From Robbsia sp. KACC 23696 (GTDB lineage: Bacteria; Pseudomonadota; Gammaproteobacteria; Burkholderiales; Burkholderiaceae): a stretch of DNA of 64,000 nucleotides. The position numbers were made by a program, and so were the translations under genes. The notes beneath the pieces were generated by a model. That model did no database searches, was not told where the DNA came from, and saw only the letters and a program-made list of their open reading frames with translations. Of this stretch, positions 7,565 through 16,542 are shown piece after piece. The number at the start of each line of letters is the position of its first letter. Within the stretch, counting starts at the first letter, position 1. Location: assembly GCF_039852015.1 (NCBI RefSeq), contig NZ_CP156627.1, positions 186,001 to 250,000 on the forward strand, written 5' to 3'.

Positions 7565-8242
7565 ATGAAAGAACTGCCCTCCTCTTCCCTCCCCGGATCG
7601 TCATCGCGTTTGACGGACCGAAAGCGCGCCGCGATCATCGAGGCGGCGATCGATGCATTCTTGGAAGCCGGCTTCGACGCCACGAGCATGGATCGCATCG
7701 CCGCGCTCGCCGGGGTCTCCAAACGCACGGTCTACAACCACTTCGACAGCAAGGAAGCGCTGTTCGCGGCAATCCTGCACCAGTTGTGGGAGACCAGCGA
7801 GGGTGACAGCAAGGCGGCCTTCCAGAACGACGAAGCACTACATCCGCAATTGCGTCGCGTGCTGCAGAACAAACTGCGGCTGTTGAACAACACGTCGTTT
7901 CTCTCGCTGGCGCGGGTCGCCGTCGCGGCCGGCATTCATTCGCCGGAACGGGCGCGCGACATGATTGCGCGGCTGGGCGAGCGGGAAGAAGATCTGACGA
8001 TCTGGATCCGCACGGCGAGCGCCGCGGGCCGCCTGCAGATCGACGATATCCCATTTGCATCGCAGCAGTTGCAATGGCTGGTCAAGGGCTTTGCATTCTG
8101 GCCCCAGGTGACGATGGGCCAGCCGCCGCTGTCGGAAGACGAACAACTGCGGGTCGCCGATGCCTCCGCCGAGATGTTTCTCGCGCGGTACGCGCGCGAC
8201 ACGCGCGATGTTTCGGCTGACGCGGCGCGGCGAGACGCGTAA
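7565..8242 (+). CDS. TetR/AcrR-family transcriptional regulator
   Basis: The 225-residue product has a TetR N-terminal DNA-binding domain: AAIIEAAIDAFLEAGFDATS then the recognition helix region GVSKRTVYNHFDSKEALF. The C-terminal half resembles the AefR-like ligand-binding domain (conserved WLVKGFAFWPQ region). The gene is divergent to the MBL-fold hydrolase with 117 bases between the two starts, containing two matching palindromes. It most likely represses itself and the hydrolase; the ligand is unknown. Confidence 0.9.
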   Translation: MKELPSSSLPGSSSRLTDRKRAAIIEAAIDAFLEAGFDATSMDRIAALAGVSKRTVYNHFDSKEALFAAILHQLWETSEGDSKAAFQNDEALHPQLRRVLQNKLRLLNNTSFLSLARVAVAAGIHSPERARDMIARLGEREEDLTIWIRTASAAGRLQIDDIPFASQQLQWLVKGFAFWPQVTMGQPPLSEDEQLRVADASAEMFLARYARDTRDVSADAARRDA

Positions 8243-8270
8243 GCCGTTCGCGCGGCAGTGCGGCGGCGCG

Positions 8271-9134
8271 TCAGGACATCGTTGCCGCAGCTTGCTGTTC
8301 GAAGAAAGAAGCGCCTTTCGGGTGCTCGGGCAGACTGAGTTGAAACGGCACCGAGCGCACACGGCCGGTGGCGGTGCCGCGAACCACCATGCCTTCGAAG
8401 CGGCTCGGAATCGGATTGGCACAGATCGGCACCGCATCCTCGGCGGAATATACCGAGATGAACAAGGTGCGCGGTGCCGTCGATAGATTCGCTTCCGACG
8501 AATGCAGCAAACGCGTGTGCATCAGGCACACTGCGCCCGCTTTGCCTGTGCACTGCACGCCCTGTGCGGCGAATGTCCGCGCGGTTTCTTCCGCGACGGC
8601 GCCGGTGAACTTGCCATCGCGCCACAGATCGTGAATCGGCCCGATATGGCTGCCCGGCACCACCGTCAGCGGCCCGTTCTCCGCGGTCACCTCGTCGACC
8701 ATCAACAACGCCGTTACCAGGTCGTCGTTGGTATGCGGCGTAAAGGGGAAATCCTGGTGCCAGTTGACCTTGGTCGCGGCACCCGGCATTTTAGAATTGA
8801 CCTTGCTGTGATGGTATTTCACATTCGGGCCGATCAAGTCGGCAATGGCATCGACCATGGCCGAATCGCGCATTGCTTCCATATAGGCCGGCGAAATTTC
8901 CACCGGCGAATTCACGCGGCGCAGCGCCGGGCGTGCCGCGCTATGCCCGGGCTCGACGCTGAAGCGCGCACGGCCGTCCATCGTTTCCCCGAATGCGCCC
9001 GCGTGCTCCCGGCTTTGCGCAACCCAACGCTCGAACTCCGCTTTCAAGCGCGCCAGCAGCGCCTCGCCGACGACGTTGTCCACGACGAGATAGCCATTCT
9101 GGTGGAAAAAAGATTTCTGCGATTCGGTCAACAT
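8271..9134 (-). CDS. Phytanoyl-CoA dioxygenase (PhyH) family protein
   Basis: This 287-residue protein belongs to the Fe(II)/2-oxoglutarate dioxygenases. The facial triad is visible as His126 and Asp128 in NWHQDFPF, with the distal His in TRLLHSSEANLS followed by an Arg (APRTLFISVY) that would bind 2-oxoglutarate. QNGYLVVDNVV at the N-terminus is a family signature. It lies on the same strand directly downstream of an amino-acid-type ABC importer (106 bases from the binding-protein gene). The likely role is hydroxylation of an imported amino acid or derivative; the substrate is not shown by sequence. Confidence 0.85.
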   Translation of the reverse strand: MLTESQKSFFHQNGYLVVDNVVGEALLARLKAEFERWVAQSREHAGAFGETMDGRARFSVEPGHSAARPALRRVNSPVEISPAYMEAMRDSAMVDAIADLIGPNVKYHHSKVNSKMPGAATKVNWHQDFPFTPHTNDDLVTALLMVDEVTAENGPLTVVPGSHIGPIHDLWRDGKFTGAVAEETARTFAAQGVQCTGKAGAVCLMHTRLLHSSEANLSTAPRTLFISVYSAEDAVPICANPIPSRFEGMVVRGTATGRVRSVPFQLSLPEHPKGASFFEQQAAATMS

Positions 9135-9240
9135 GATTGCTCTATCCTAAAAACGCGGCGGTGCCGTGCGCGCCCCGCTCACCGTGCGCCCCGCTACGGT
9201 TCGATCGATCAATCGATCCGACTAAGCAGGGCGCCATGCG

Positions 9241-10074
9241 TTATTGCTTCGGCATCAGCGAGGCGATATCGTCCGCGGTCGGCGCTTCGAAGTTGTACTT
9301 CTTCAGCAAGGCGGCATAGGCTGGCGTCTTCTTGAATTTCTCGATACCGGCGAGCAGGGCCTTCTTGTCGGCGCCGTCGCCCTTCTTGATACCAAAGCCG
9401 TTCAACACCGGATAGATCAGCGTGTTCGACGAAATCACCACGCGGCTGCCCAGCTTCTGAATCACACCGCGTGCAACCGCGGCGTCGGTGATCTGTGCGT
9501 CCACCGCGTGCGACAACAGTGCCTGTGTCGTCTGCGGATCCGTGACGAATTCACTGATGGCGATCGGTTGCAGTCCCTTCTTGACGCAGTAATCGTCCGA
9601 CAGCTGATGCATCTGTTTCAGCCAGACCGTCCCGCCCATCGACCCCAGCTTATGGCCGCAGAGGTCTTCCGGGACCTTCGGCTGGAAGCTGGCGCCCTTC
9701 AGCGCCAACAACGACTCGCCACTCTTCAGATAAGGCACCATGTCGATGACCTTCATCCGCTCGGCGGTGATGTACATCGACGAATTCAACACATCGAACT
9801 TCCCTGCCTGCAAGCCCAGGATCAGATTGGGAAATCGTGTATCGATATTCTCCGCCTTCAGCCCCATCGCTTTCGCTACGCCGTCCATGAACTCGATGTC
9901 GAAACCGGCGGGATGGTCCTTATCCATGTATTCGTAGGGGAAGAAGGTCATGTCGGATCCGACGATGAGCTTCCCCGCCTGTTGAAACGCGAACGACGAC
10001 ATCGAACTCATCGCCAACGTGCAACCCAACGCGGCCAGGGCGATACGGCGGTTGATAACGCGCAGCAGACTCAT
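9241..10074 (-). CDS. Amino-acid ABC transporter substrate-binding protein (SBP_bac_3)
   Basis: The 277-residue product starts at an ATG with AGGAAT four bases upstream. A signal peptide occupies about residues 1-29 (LAALGCTLAMSSMSSFA). The mature part follows the family 3 binding-protein pattern: KLIVGSDMTFFPYEYMD, GFDIEFMDGVAKAMGL, FDVLNSSMYITAERMKVIDMVPYL and GTVWLKQMHQL. It would deliver a polar amino acid or opine-like solute to the fused permease-ATPase encoded 68 bases upstream. The ligand cannot be fixed from sequence. Confidence 0.9.
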   Translation of the reverse strand: MSLLRVINRRIALAALGCTLAMSSMSSFAFQQAGKLIVGSDMTFFPYEYMDKDHPAGFDIEFMDGVAKAMGLKAENIDTRFPNLILGLQAGKFDVLNSSMYITAERMKVIDMVPYLKSGESLLALKGASFQPKVPEDLCGHKLGSMGGTVWLKQMHQLSDDYCVKKGLQPIAISEFVTDPQTTQALLSHAVDAQITDAAVARGVIQKLGSRVVISSNTLIYPVLNGFGIKKGDGADKKALLAGIEKFKKTPAYAALLKKYNFEAPTADDIASLMPKQ

Positions 10075-10142
10075 GGATATTCCTATTGCAGTGGGAGAGG
10101 GAAGGTAAAAACGGCTTTACAACTTGTCGTCACAGGCCACGA

Positions 10143-11663
10143 TCACGCCAGCATGACGTCTTTCAGGAACGCCTCCATTCGCGGATTCGACCCATTACGC
10201 AGCGCGGCGGGCGCGTCGTCGCAGATCACACGGCCTTTCTCCATGAAGACGATGCGGTCGGACACCTTGAAGGCGAAATTCATTTCATGCGTGACGATGA
10301 CCATCGTCGTGCCCTCCAACGCGAGCGTCTCGATCACTTGGAGTACTTCGCTGACCTTTTCCGGGTCGAGGGCCGAGGTCGGCTCGTCGAACAACATGAT
10401 CTGCGGTCGCATCATCAACGCCCGCGCGATCGCGATGCGCTGCTGCTGGCCGCCCGACAACTGATGCGGATATTTCCACGCATGCTCCAACATGCCCACT
10501 TTGTGCAGCAGCGCATAGGCGTCATGTTTCAGCGCGTCCTCGGCACCGAGGCGGTGATAGCGCGGAGCGAGCAGCAGATTGTTCAGCACGCTCAGATGCG
10601 GAAACAGATTGAAGCTCTGAAACACCATGCCAATTCTGAGACGATGCTCCACATGTTCGACGATGCGCGGCTTCTGCGTGCCCTGCCGGCTTAAATGGAT
10701 AAATGGCTGGCCGTTGATCTGGATCTCGCCGTTATCGATCTGCTCCAAGCCATTGAGCAGGCGAATCAACGTGGTCTTGCCGGAGCCCGACGGTCCGATC
10801 ACGGAGACGACCTCTCCCGGCTCGACCTGCAGATTGACTGCGCCCAGTACCTCGACATTGTTATAGGCCTTGTGCAGACGCGACGCCTGCAATGCAGGCC
10901 CCTGGCCGACCGCGATTTGACGCGCGGCCACGGCTCGGGGCCGGGTCGCCAATGCCAGAATGGCGGCATCGGGCTGACGATCGACTTTCCGCTGCGTCAC
11001 GTCCAGCATCTTTTCCGCACGTTTCAGGATGAAATCGAAGACGGTGACGATGACGACATAGTAGAAAGCCACGGCGACCATCGTCTCCATCACCAGGAAG
11101 TTCTGGGAATAGAGGCGTTGTCCGACCATCAGAATCTCCGTCAAGGAGATGACCGATACCAGCGAACTCAGTTTGACGATCGAAATATATTCGTTGGTCA
11201 ACGCCGGCAACGCGACGCGCAGCGCTTGCGGGATGACGATCCGCCACTGAATCCCGACGAAGCGCAGCCCGAGCGCCTGTGCTGCTTCACGCTGTCCCTT
11301 ATTGATCGACAGCAGCCCGCCGCGATGAATCTCCGCGACATACGCCGTCTCGCAAATCACCAGGGCAATCAAACCGGCCCAGAACGGATTGCCCAGCACC
11401 ACCGAAAGCGCCGGGGCGGCCTGCGGCAGGTTATAGACGAAGATCAGCAAGACCAGGAGCGGGATACTCCGAAAAAGCCAGATATAGAAGCGCGCCGGAA
11501 GGCTCAGAATTTTGCGCGGCGACTGCTGCGCGAGTGCAACCAGGAAGCCGAGCCCGATACTGATGACCCAGGTGAGGACGCTAAGCTTGATGACGGTCCA
11601 CGTTGCCAGCCAGAAGTCCACATCGCTAAGGAGGCTTAGCAGGTATTTCCAATCGAATGTCAT
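10143..11663 (-). CDS. Fused amino-acid ABC transporter permease and ATP-binding protein
   Basis: One 506-residue chain carries both parts usually encoded by two genes. Residues about 1-225 are a His/Glu/Gln-type permease with five membrane spans and the EAA loop (GQREAAQALGL...IVIPQALRVALPAL). After a linker (about 226-260) comes a complete ABC ATPase: Walker A GPSGSGKTT near residue 290, Q-loop VFQSFNLFPH, signature LSGGQQQRIAIARA, Walker B IMLFDEPTSALD and H-loop VTHEM. With the binding protein downstream it forms a full importer, with a homodimer supplying both permeases and ATPases. Such fusions are known in amino-acid importers but are uncommon. Confidence 0.92.
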   Translation of the reverse strand: MTFDWKYLLSLLSDVDFWLATWTVIKLSVLTWVISIGLGFLVALAQQSPRKILSLPARFYIWLFRSIPLLVLLIFVYNLPQAAPALSVVLGNPFWAGLIALVICETAYVAEIHRGGLLSINKGQREAAQALGLRFVGIQWRIVIPQALRVALPALTNEYISIVKLSSLVSVISLTEILMVGQRLYSQNFLVMETMVAVAFYYVVIVTVFDFILKRAEKMLDVTQRKVDRQPDAAILALATRPRAVAARQIAVGQGPALQASRLHKAYNNVEVLGAVNLQVEPGEVVSVIGPSGSGKTTLIRLLNGLEQIDNGEIQINGQPFIHLSRQGTQKPRIVEHVEHRLRIGMVFQSFNLFPHLSVLNNLLLAPRYHRLGAEDALKHDAYALLHKVGMLEHAWKYPHQLSGGQQQRIAIARALMMRPQIMLFDEPTSALDPEKVSEVLQVIETLALEGTTMVIVTHEMNFAFKVSDRIVFMEKGRVICDDAPAALRNGSNPRMEAFLKDVMLA

Positions 11664-12009
11664 CGTCGCATGTTCCGGCAGGGAAATTCTGTTTGCGGAA
11701 AGCGAAATTTCCGGTACGTCAATAGATGGCTAAACTATCAATACAAATTTGTCGACGAAGAATATTTTTCGGATGCCTTGACTAGGAAATTCCTATGGGG
11801 GATCGCGACGGGATTCTCGATGGGGTCGCCGGCTCGACCTGGCTCGTCTCATAAATGCCACAGCCGGAAACGGCGTGTTACCGGCGTCCCTTTGATTCTG
11901 ATTCTGCACACGCCATACTCCGACCTTGAAACGGCCAGGGCGCGCGCCTAGCGCGAGCGCGACGCGCCAGTGACGCCTCCCCCGCGACAGGAAAGCAAAC
12001 CGTAAGAAT
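11664..12009. other. Divergent intergenic region between ABC importer operon and LysR gene
   Basis: No credible gene is seen in these 346 bases. The left half (11690-11810) is AT-rich and should hold the importer promoter. It includes a near-palindrome AGGAAATTCCT at about 11785. The right half is GC-rich and precedes the LysR start with only a weak ribosome site. Confidence 0.45.
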
Positions 12010-12936
12010 ATGGATACCTTGGAGAATATGCGGATCTTCGTCCGTGTCGTCGAAGCAGGAAGCTTCACGGCCGCGGCGCAGTCGCTGAACGTCAATACGT
12101 CCCTGGTATCCCGTGCCGTCGCCGATCTCGAACGGCATCTTCGCGCGCGCCTGTTGGAGCGCACCACCCGCAAGTTGGCATTGACGCATGCGGGCGATCG
12201 CTACCTGCTGCGCTGCCAGCAGCTGTTGGCCGATCTCGAACGGGCCGAGGAGGAAGCGAGCAACGCCTCCGATTCACCGCGTGGCACCTTGCGGCTCTTC
12301 AGCTTCGTGAGTCTGGGACAGCACTACGTCGTGCCGGCCATTCGCGCCTATCGCGAACGCTATCCCGAAATAAAAGTCGAGCTGACGCAGCTGCAACACA
12401 CACCGGATCTGTATAACGGCAGCGTCGATGTGGCGCTGGTCGCCGCGGCGTCGTTACCGGACTCTGACATCATCTCGCACGACATGGGACTGACCTTCAA
12501 CGTGCTGTGCGCGTCGCCCGACTATCTGGCGCAATACGGGACGCCGCGCACGCCGGACGCGCTTCCGAGCCATCGATGCCTGCTGTTGAAGACGCCGGAA
12601 TTCCGCGCCTCGCAGTGGCGCCTGGAGCGTGAAGGCGAAGCCGTGTCGCTGGAGATCGACGGCATCGTGCAGATCAACGTCGCCGAGTCGATGGCGAGCG
12701 CGCTGGAGAGTGGCATGGGTATCGGCATGCTGCCGATCTACTCCGCGATGCCGGCACTGACGCGTGGCACCTTGGTGCGCGTGCTGCCCGAATACACGTT
12801 GCAGCCGATGCATGTGTATGCGATGTATGCGTCCCGGCAATATGTCGATGCCAAGACGCGGACCTGGATCGACTTTCTGCGCGCCTGGCTTCCCGCGAGG
12901 ATTCAGGATACCGCGCGCGACCTCGCCCGGTTTTGA
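12010..12936 (+). CDS. LysR-family transcriptional regulator
   Basis: The 308-residue product has the LysR winged helix at the N-terminus (MRIFVRVVEAGSFTAAAQSL, NTSLVSRAVADLERHL, ARLLERTTRKLALTHAG), then a type 2 periplasmic-binding-like effector domain (LRLFSFVSLGQHYVVPAIRA onward). The pattern is close to the CrgA/DsdC-like group common in Burkholderiaceae. It is divergent to the ABC importer-dioxygenase operon and is the obvious candidate to control it, which remains inference. Confidence 0.92.
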   Translation: MDTLENMRIFVRVVEAGSFTAAAQSLNVNTSLVSRAVADLERHLRARLLERTTRKLALTHAGDRYLLRCQQLLADLERAEEEASNASDSPRGTLRLFSFVSLGQHYVVPAIRAYRERYPEIKVELTQLQHTPDLYNGSVDVALVAAASLPDSDIISHDMGLTFNVLCASPDYLAQYGTPRTPDALPSHRCLLLKTPEFRASQWRLEREGEAVSLEIDGIVQINVAESMASALESGMGIGMLPIYSAMPALTRGTLVRVLPEYTLQPMHVYAMYASRQYVDAKTRTWIDFLRAWLPARIQDTARDLARF

Positions 12937-13081
12937 TCCACGGCAAGGATTGTTGCAAGGCGCAGAAGAGTCCTTCCCCATCTGCCTGGCTAATTCCGGG
13001 ACGTGACAGGCCTATCATTCGTTTATCGGCTTGCTGCAAGGGCTTGCAGTACCGAAACACGGAAATTGAAGGCGCTTCATC

Positions 13082-13387
13082 ATGAAAGGTTCTTTAAAGG
13101 CGATCGTTGTCGCCGCCACATTGGCCGCCCCGATCATCACTTTTGCGCAGACCGCAACGCCGCTCACGCGCACCCAGGTGCAAGCGCAACTCCGCGCATT
13201 GCGCAGCGTCGGGTACGACCCGGCCAACGTCTCGAATAACTACCCGGCCGACATTCAAGCAGCCGAGGCCAAACTGGCCGACCGCCAAGCCGCCAGCAGC
13301 ATGGGCAGCGATGTCGGCGGCAGCAGTGCATCGGGGTACCGGCCGCCGGTTTCGCGCCTCAAATCGGAATCGACGTACAGCCATTGA
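13082..13387 (+). CDS. DUF4148 domain-containing small secreted protein
   Basis: This 101-residue protein has a signal peptide (MKGSLKAIVVAATLAAPIITFA, cleavage near AQT). The mature part follows DUF4148: LTRTQVQAQLRALRSVGYDP, then NNYPADIQAAEAKLA, ending in a Gly/Ser-rich tail. The family is abundant in Burkholderia and relatives, usually as periplasmic proteins of unknown function. A strong hairpin follows it. Confidence 0.88.
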   Translation: MKGSLKAIVVAATLAAPIITFAQTATPLTRTQVQAQLRALRSVGYDPANVSNNYPADIQAAEAKLADRQAASSMGSDVGGSSASGYRPPVSRLKSESTYSH

Positions 13388-13417
13388 GATCGCGCCTTGG
13401 CGTAATAGACCGTTGAT

Positions 13418-13472
13418 GCATAAGAGGGCGGGGAGACAGCGTAGACGCCGCTGCCTCCCCGCCCTCTTATGC
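13418..13472. terminator. Long GC-rich hairpin between DUF4148 gene and FUSC gene
   Basis: GCATAAGAGGGCGGGGAG at 13418-13435 pairs with CTCCCCGCCCTCTTATGC at 13455-13472, an 18-base perfect stem. The inner bases CAGCG and CGCTG can extend it. No T-run follows on either strand, so it may act as an RNA-stabilising or partial terminator structure. It makes the in-frame ATG at 13469 an unlikely start for the next gene. Confidence 0.7.
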
Positions 13473-13540
13473 GTCGCTCGGAACACCCGGACGTCCCGCA
13501 ACGTGCCATCGGCAGACATGGCGCGCAACCCCTCCCCGTG

Positions 13541-15733
13541 ATGCGCAACTGGATTTTTTCGGCGAAGACGTTTTCCGCCGCGATGCTCGCTCTCTATATC
13601 GCGTTCTACTTCGACCTGCCGCGTCCGTATTGGGCAATGGCAACCGTGTATATCGTGTCGAACCCCTTCGTCGGCGCGACCCGCAGCAAGGCACTGTATC
13701 GCGCCATCGGCACGGCGCTCGGCGCCGTTGCCGCCGTCATCCTGGTGCCCATGCTGATCGATACGCCCCTGCTTCTCAGCGCGGCCGTCGCGCTGTGGTT
13801 TGCCGCGTTTCTCTACCTCGCCATTTCGACACGGGCGGCGCGCGCCTATGTCTTCATGCTCGCCAGCTACACGTTGCCGATCGTTGCCTTCAGCGCCGTC
13901 GACGATCCCGGCGCCGTCTTCGATATCGCCGTCTCGCGCGTCGAGGAGATCCTGCTCGGCATCACCTGCTCGAGCGTCATCGGCAGCGTCGTGTTTCCGA
14001 ATCGACTGGCGCCCACCGTGGGCGATCGCAACGAAGCCTGGTTTGCCACCGCGAGACATTTCGTCGCACGCACGCTGCATGGGGATCAACTCGATCCCAC
14101 CTTGGCGGCCGGCCGCCGCAGCATGGCGCTTCATATCCGCGGCATGGAGACGCTGCTCAGCCAACTCGCCTACGACCATGTCAGCCCGCAAACCTTGCGC
14201 TATGCGATGGCGCTGCAGGGCCGCATGCAGTTGCTGATGCCCCTGGCGTCGTCGCTCGGCGATAGCCTGCAAGGGCTGCGACAGGCCATCCGTCGCGATG
14301 CAGATGCCGACACCAACAGCGTCGGGCCCAGCGCCTCGGGCGACGAGGCGGCGTTCAAGCGGGATCCGCTCGCGCTCGTGCATCCGGCGCTGCCGGCTTT
14401 GCTGCAGTCGTTCGAAGCATGGTTCGGTCAGCCCGTCTCTTATCGCGAGGAAAGTCGGCGCGGCGATACCGGGAACGATCCGGCAGTGCTGGCCCTGCTC
14501 GCCACCATCGCACGCCTCGAGCCCCCCGTCGATATCGACACAGACGCTGCGTCGGCGGGAGAAGACTATGCGTGGAACGACGCGCTGCTGTCACTCGCCC
14601 TATGGCGCCTGCGCAATCTGATCGAGATCTGGCAGGACTGCAAACGCCTGCAGACCGTGATTCATTTCGGCGAAGGCACATGGCATCCGCGGTATCGGCA
14701 CGTTCAAGTGGGCACGCAGAAGCACTATCTGGATCACGCCGGTGCCCTCTTCTCCGCGCTGTCGGCCGCGACGGTCGTGTTCGCTTCCACCTGCGTCTGG
14801 ATCTTCACGGGCTGGGCGGACGGCGCGTCGGCGGTGTCGCTCGGTGCGGTGGGATTGGGGCTGTTCGTCGCCAGCGATCAGCCGGCATCGATGATCATGA
14901 CCTACTTCACCAGCGCCTGCGGTGCGGTGCTGCTCGCCGCCGCGTATTACTTCGTCATCTTGCCGAGCGTCCATGACTTCGCGATGCTGGTGATGTTCTT
15001 CGCGCTGGTCTTCATTCCGCTCGGACTGTTCATGACGCGGCCGAAAGTGGCGCTGACGACGACGCTTATCGCCTTCATGACGGCGCTAACGCTCGGCATC
15101 AACGACAGCTATAGCAACAACGTCGCGGTGTTTTTCGACAGCAATATCGCGAGCTGCGCGGGGATCCTGTTCGCGTCGCTGGCGATCGCCGTGATGCGCC
15201 CGTTCGGCGCCCGATTCATGTCGGCCCGACTGATACAGGCGAGCTGGCGCGACATCGCGCGGCGGGGTGCTCCGATGGACCTGCGTGCGCAACGGCATTT
15301 CCACGGCCGTCTGCTAGACCGACTGGTGCAACTGATACCGCGCACCGCCGAGGGCCGCGCCGGCGCGCAGGAAGAAGTCGACGCGCTACGCGATATGCGG
15401 ATCGGCCTCAACGCCGTCGCCTTGCGTCGGCGCGCGCTTCGTCATGAAGGCGCCTTGCGGCGCAATCTGCATCAGATCGTCGACAGCGTCGGCGCGCACT
15501 TCCAACGGCGCCTGGACCGCGGCGAGCGGGCACCCGACGATCTGCGCCTGTCGACCTTGATCGAGATCACGGTCACGCGCGTCGTCCACTCAGCGGTGCT
15601 GACATCGAAACAGCGGATCGATATCGTGCACTCGCTGGTCGGACTGCATCTCTCCCTTTTCCCCGATGCCCACGCACGGCCCGCGACGGCGCCGACCGCC
15701 GTCGCGCGATCGACCGACGCCAGAACGGACTGA
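13541..15733 (+). CDS. FUSC-family aromatic acid/efflux inner-membrane protein
   Basis: The product has 730 residues from ATG 13541 (MRNWIFSAKTFSAAMLALYIAF), the usual N-terminus of this family; an in-frame ATG at 13469 lies in a hairpin. The N-terminal membrane bundle includes PRPYWAMATVYIVSNPFVGATRSKALYR and several further spans to about residue 160. A cytosolic stretch, a second membrane bundle (about 410-560) and a C-terminal helical domain follow. FUSC/PET proteins work with HlyD-type adaptors to expel aromatic acids and toxic compounds. No adaptor gene is adjacent, unlike the second FUSC gene at 60323. Confidence 0.88.
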   Translation: MRNWIFSAKTFSAAMLALYIAFYFDLPRPYWAMATVYIVSNPFVGATRSKALYRAIGTALGAVAAVILVPMLIDTPLLLSAAVALWFAAFLYLAISTRAARAYVFMLASYTLPIVAFSAVDDPGAVFDIAVSRVEEILLGITCSSVIGSVVFPNRLAPTVGDRNEAWFATARHFVARTLHGDQLDPTLAAGRRSMALHIRGMETLLSQLAYDHVSPQTLRYAMALQGRMQLLMPLASSLGDSLQGLRQAIRRDADADTNSVGPSASGDEAAFKRDPLALVHPALPALLQSFEAWFGQPVSYREESRRGDTGNDPAVLALLATIARLEPPVDIDTDAASAGEDYAWNDALLSLALWRLRNLIEIWQDCKRLQTVIHFGEGTWHPRYRHVQVGTQKHYLDHAGALFSALSAATVVFASTCVWIFTGWADGASAVSLGAVGLGLFVASDQPASMIMTYFTSACGAVLLAAAYYFVILPSVHDFAMLVMFFALVFIPLGLFMTRPKVALTTTLIAFMTALTLGINDSYSNNVAVFFDSNIASCAGILFASLAIAVMRPFGARFMSARLIQASWRDIARRGAPMDLRAQRHFHGRLLDRLVQLIPRTAEGRAGAQEEVDALRDMRIGLNAVALRRRALRHEGALRRNLHQIVDSVGAHFQRRLDRGERAPDDLRLSTLIEITVTRVVHSAVLTSKQRIDIVHSLVGLHLSLFPDAHARPATAPTAVARSTDARTD

Positions 15734-15864
15734 GGACCCACTGAGGACGCACTCGGCACATTCGCCGGATATCGGGCATTCTAGACAGTAACAATGCCTG
15801 TCGCCGACGCTGCGGCAAAGCGTCGGGCACAATAAAGCAGATATCCAGAGGGAGACAATGCGCC

Positions 15865-16542
15865 GTGAATATCGCTGACCGCTCCGTTGGCGCCTTGCCC
15901 CGCCACGCCCGCCGATCTCACACCGCTGTCTGGCTTGCGACCCTGAGCCTGTTGCCCTTGGCATTGAGTGGCTGCGGGTCCTTGTTCGACGAGGGGGCAG
16001 CCGCCGGCGCCGGCGTCATCGGCGCGACTGTCGCCAGTAAGCTGAGCGCGAGCGCGGCGGTGACCTCCGGCATCGGCCTCGGTGCGCTGGCCGCTGCGCA
16101 GTCCGGCGCGAAGTATGTCGAAAAACGCGCGCATCAACGCGAACAGGACACGATCGCCGAGCGCGCCGGCGCGCTCGCGGCAGGACAGGTCGCGGACTGG
16201 AAGTTCGATCCCAAAATCAAGCTGGAGCCGGAGGAACACGGCCATGTGACCGTCAGCCGCGTCATCGCGGCGGGTGCGCTGGAATGCAAGGAGATCGTCT
16301 TCTCGGTCGATACCATCATCAAGCATGTCCACACCACGCCGATTACCGCGTCGACCCAGAGCCCGCTGACCAGCGATGCGTGGCAGCCGGAGCGCGATAC
16401 GCACCAGGCGCCGCGCGACATCGTCACGTATAAGGAACAGCCGATCAGCGCCTTCTATGTCGCCACCATCTGCCGCGACGGTGCCACATGGAAATGGGCC
16501 AGCGCCGAACCCGCCACCGAGCGGTGGGGAGCACTGCAGTGA
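15865..16542 (+). CDS. Hypothetical lipoprotein, first of a tandem paralogous pair
   Basis: I do not recognise the family. The GTG start at 15865 is preceded by GAGGGAG. The 225-residue product has a lipobox LALSGC with acylated Cys37, an Ala/Gly-rich stretch (about 47-80) and a soluble domain with two Cys residues (ALECKEIVFS and TICRDG). The C-terminus TWKWASAEPATERWGALQ nearly repeats the end of the next protein (QWKWAQAEPATERWGNLQ). The stop overlaps the GTG of the next gene, so the pair is translationally coupled. It is probably an envelope protein. Confidence 0.75.
   Translation: MNIADRSVGALPRHARRSHTAVWLATLSLLPLALSGCGSLFDEGAAAGAGVIGATVASKLSASAAVTSGIGLGALAAAQSGAKYVEKRAHQREQDTIAERAGALAAGQVADWKFDPKIKLEPEEHGHVTVSRVIAAGALECKEIVFSVDTIIKHVHTTPITASTQSPLTSDAWQPERDTHQAPRDIVTYKEQPISAFYVATICRDGATWKWASAEPATERWGALQ

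Noticed and set aside
13094-14383. A 429-residue minus-strand frame opposite the FUSC gene
   Set aside because: It has low-complexity Arg/Gly/Ala composition and no motifs; the FUSC frame explains the region.
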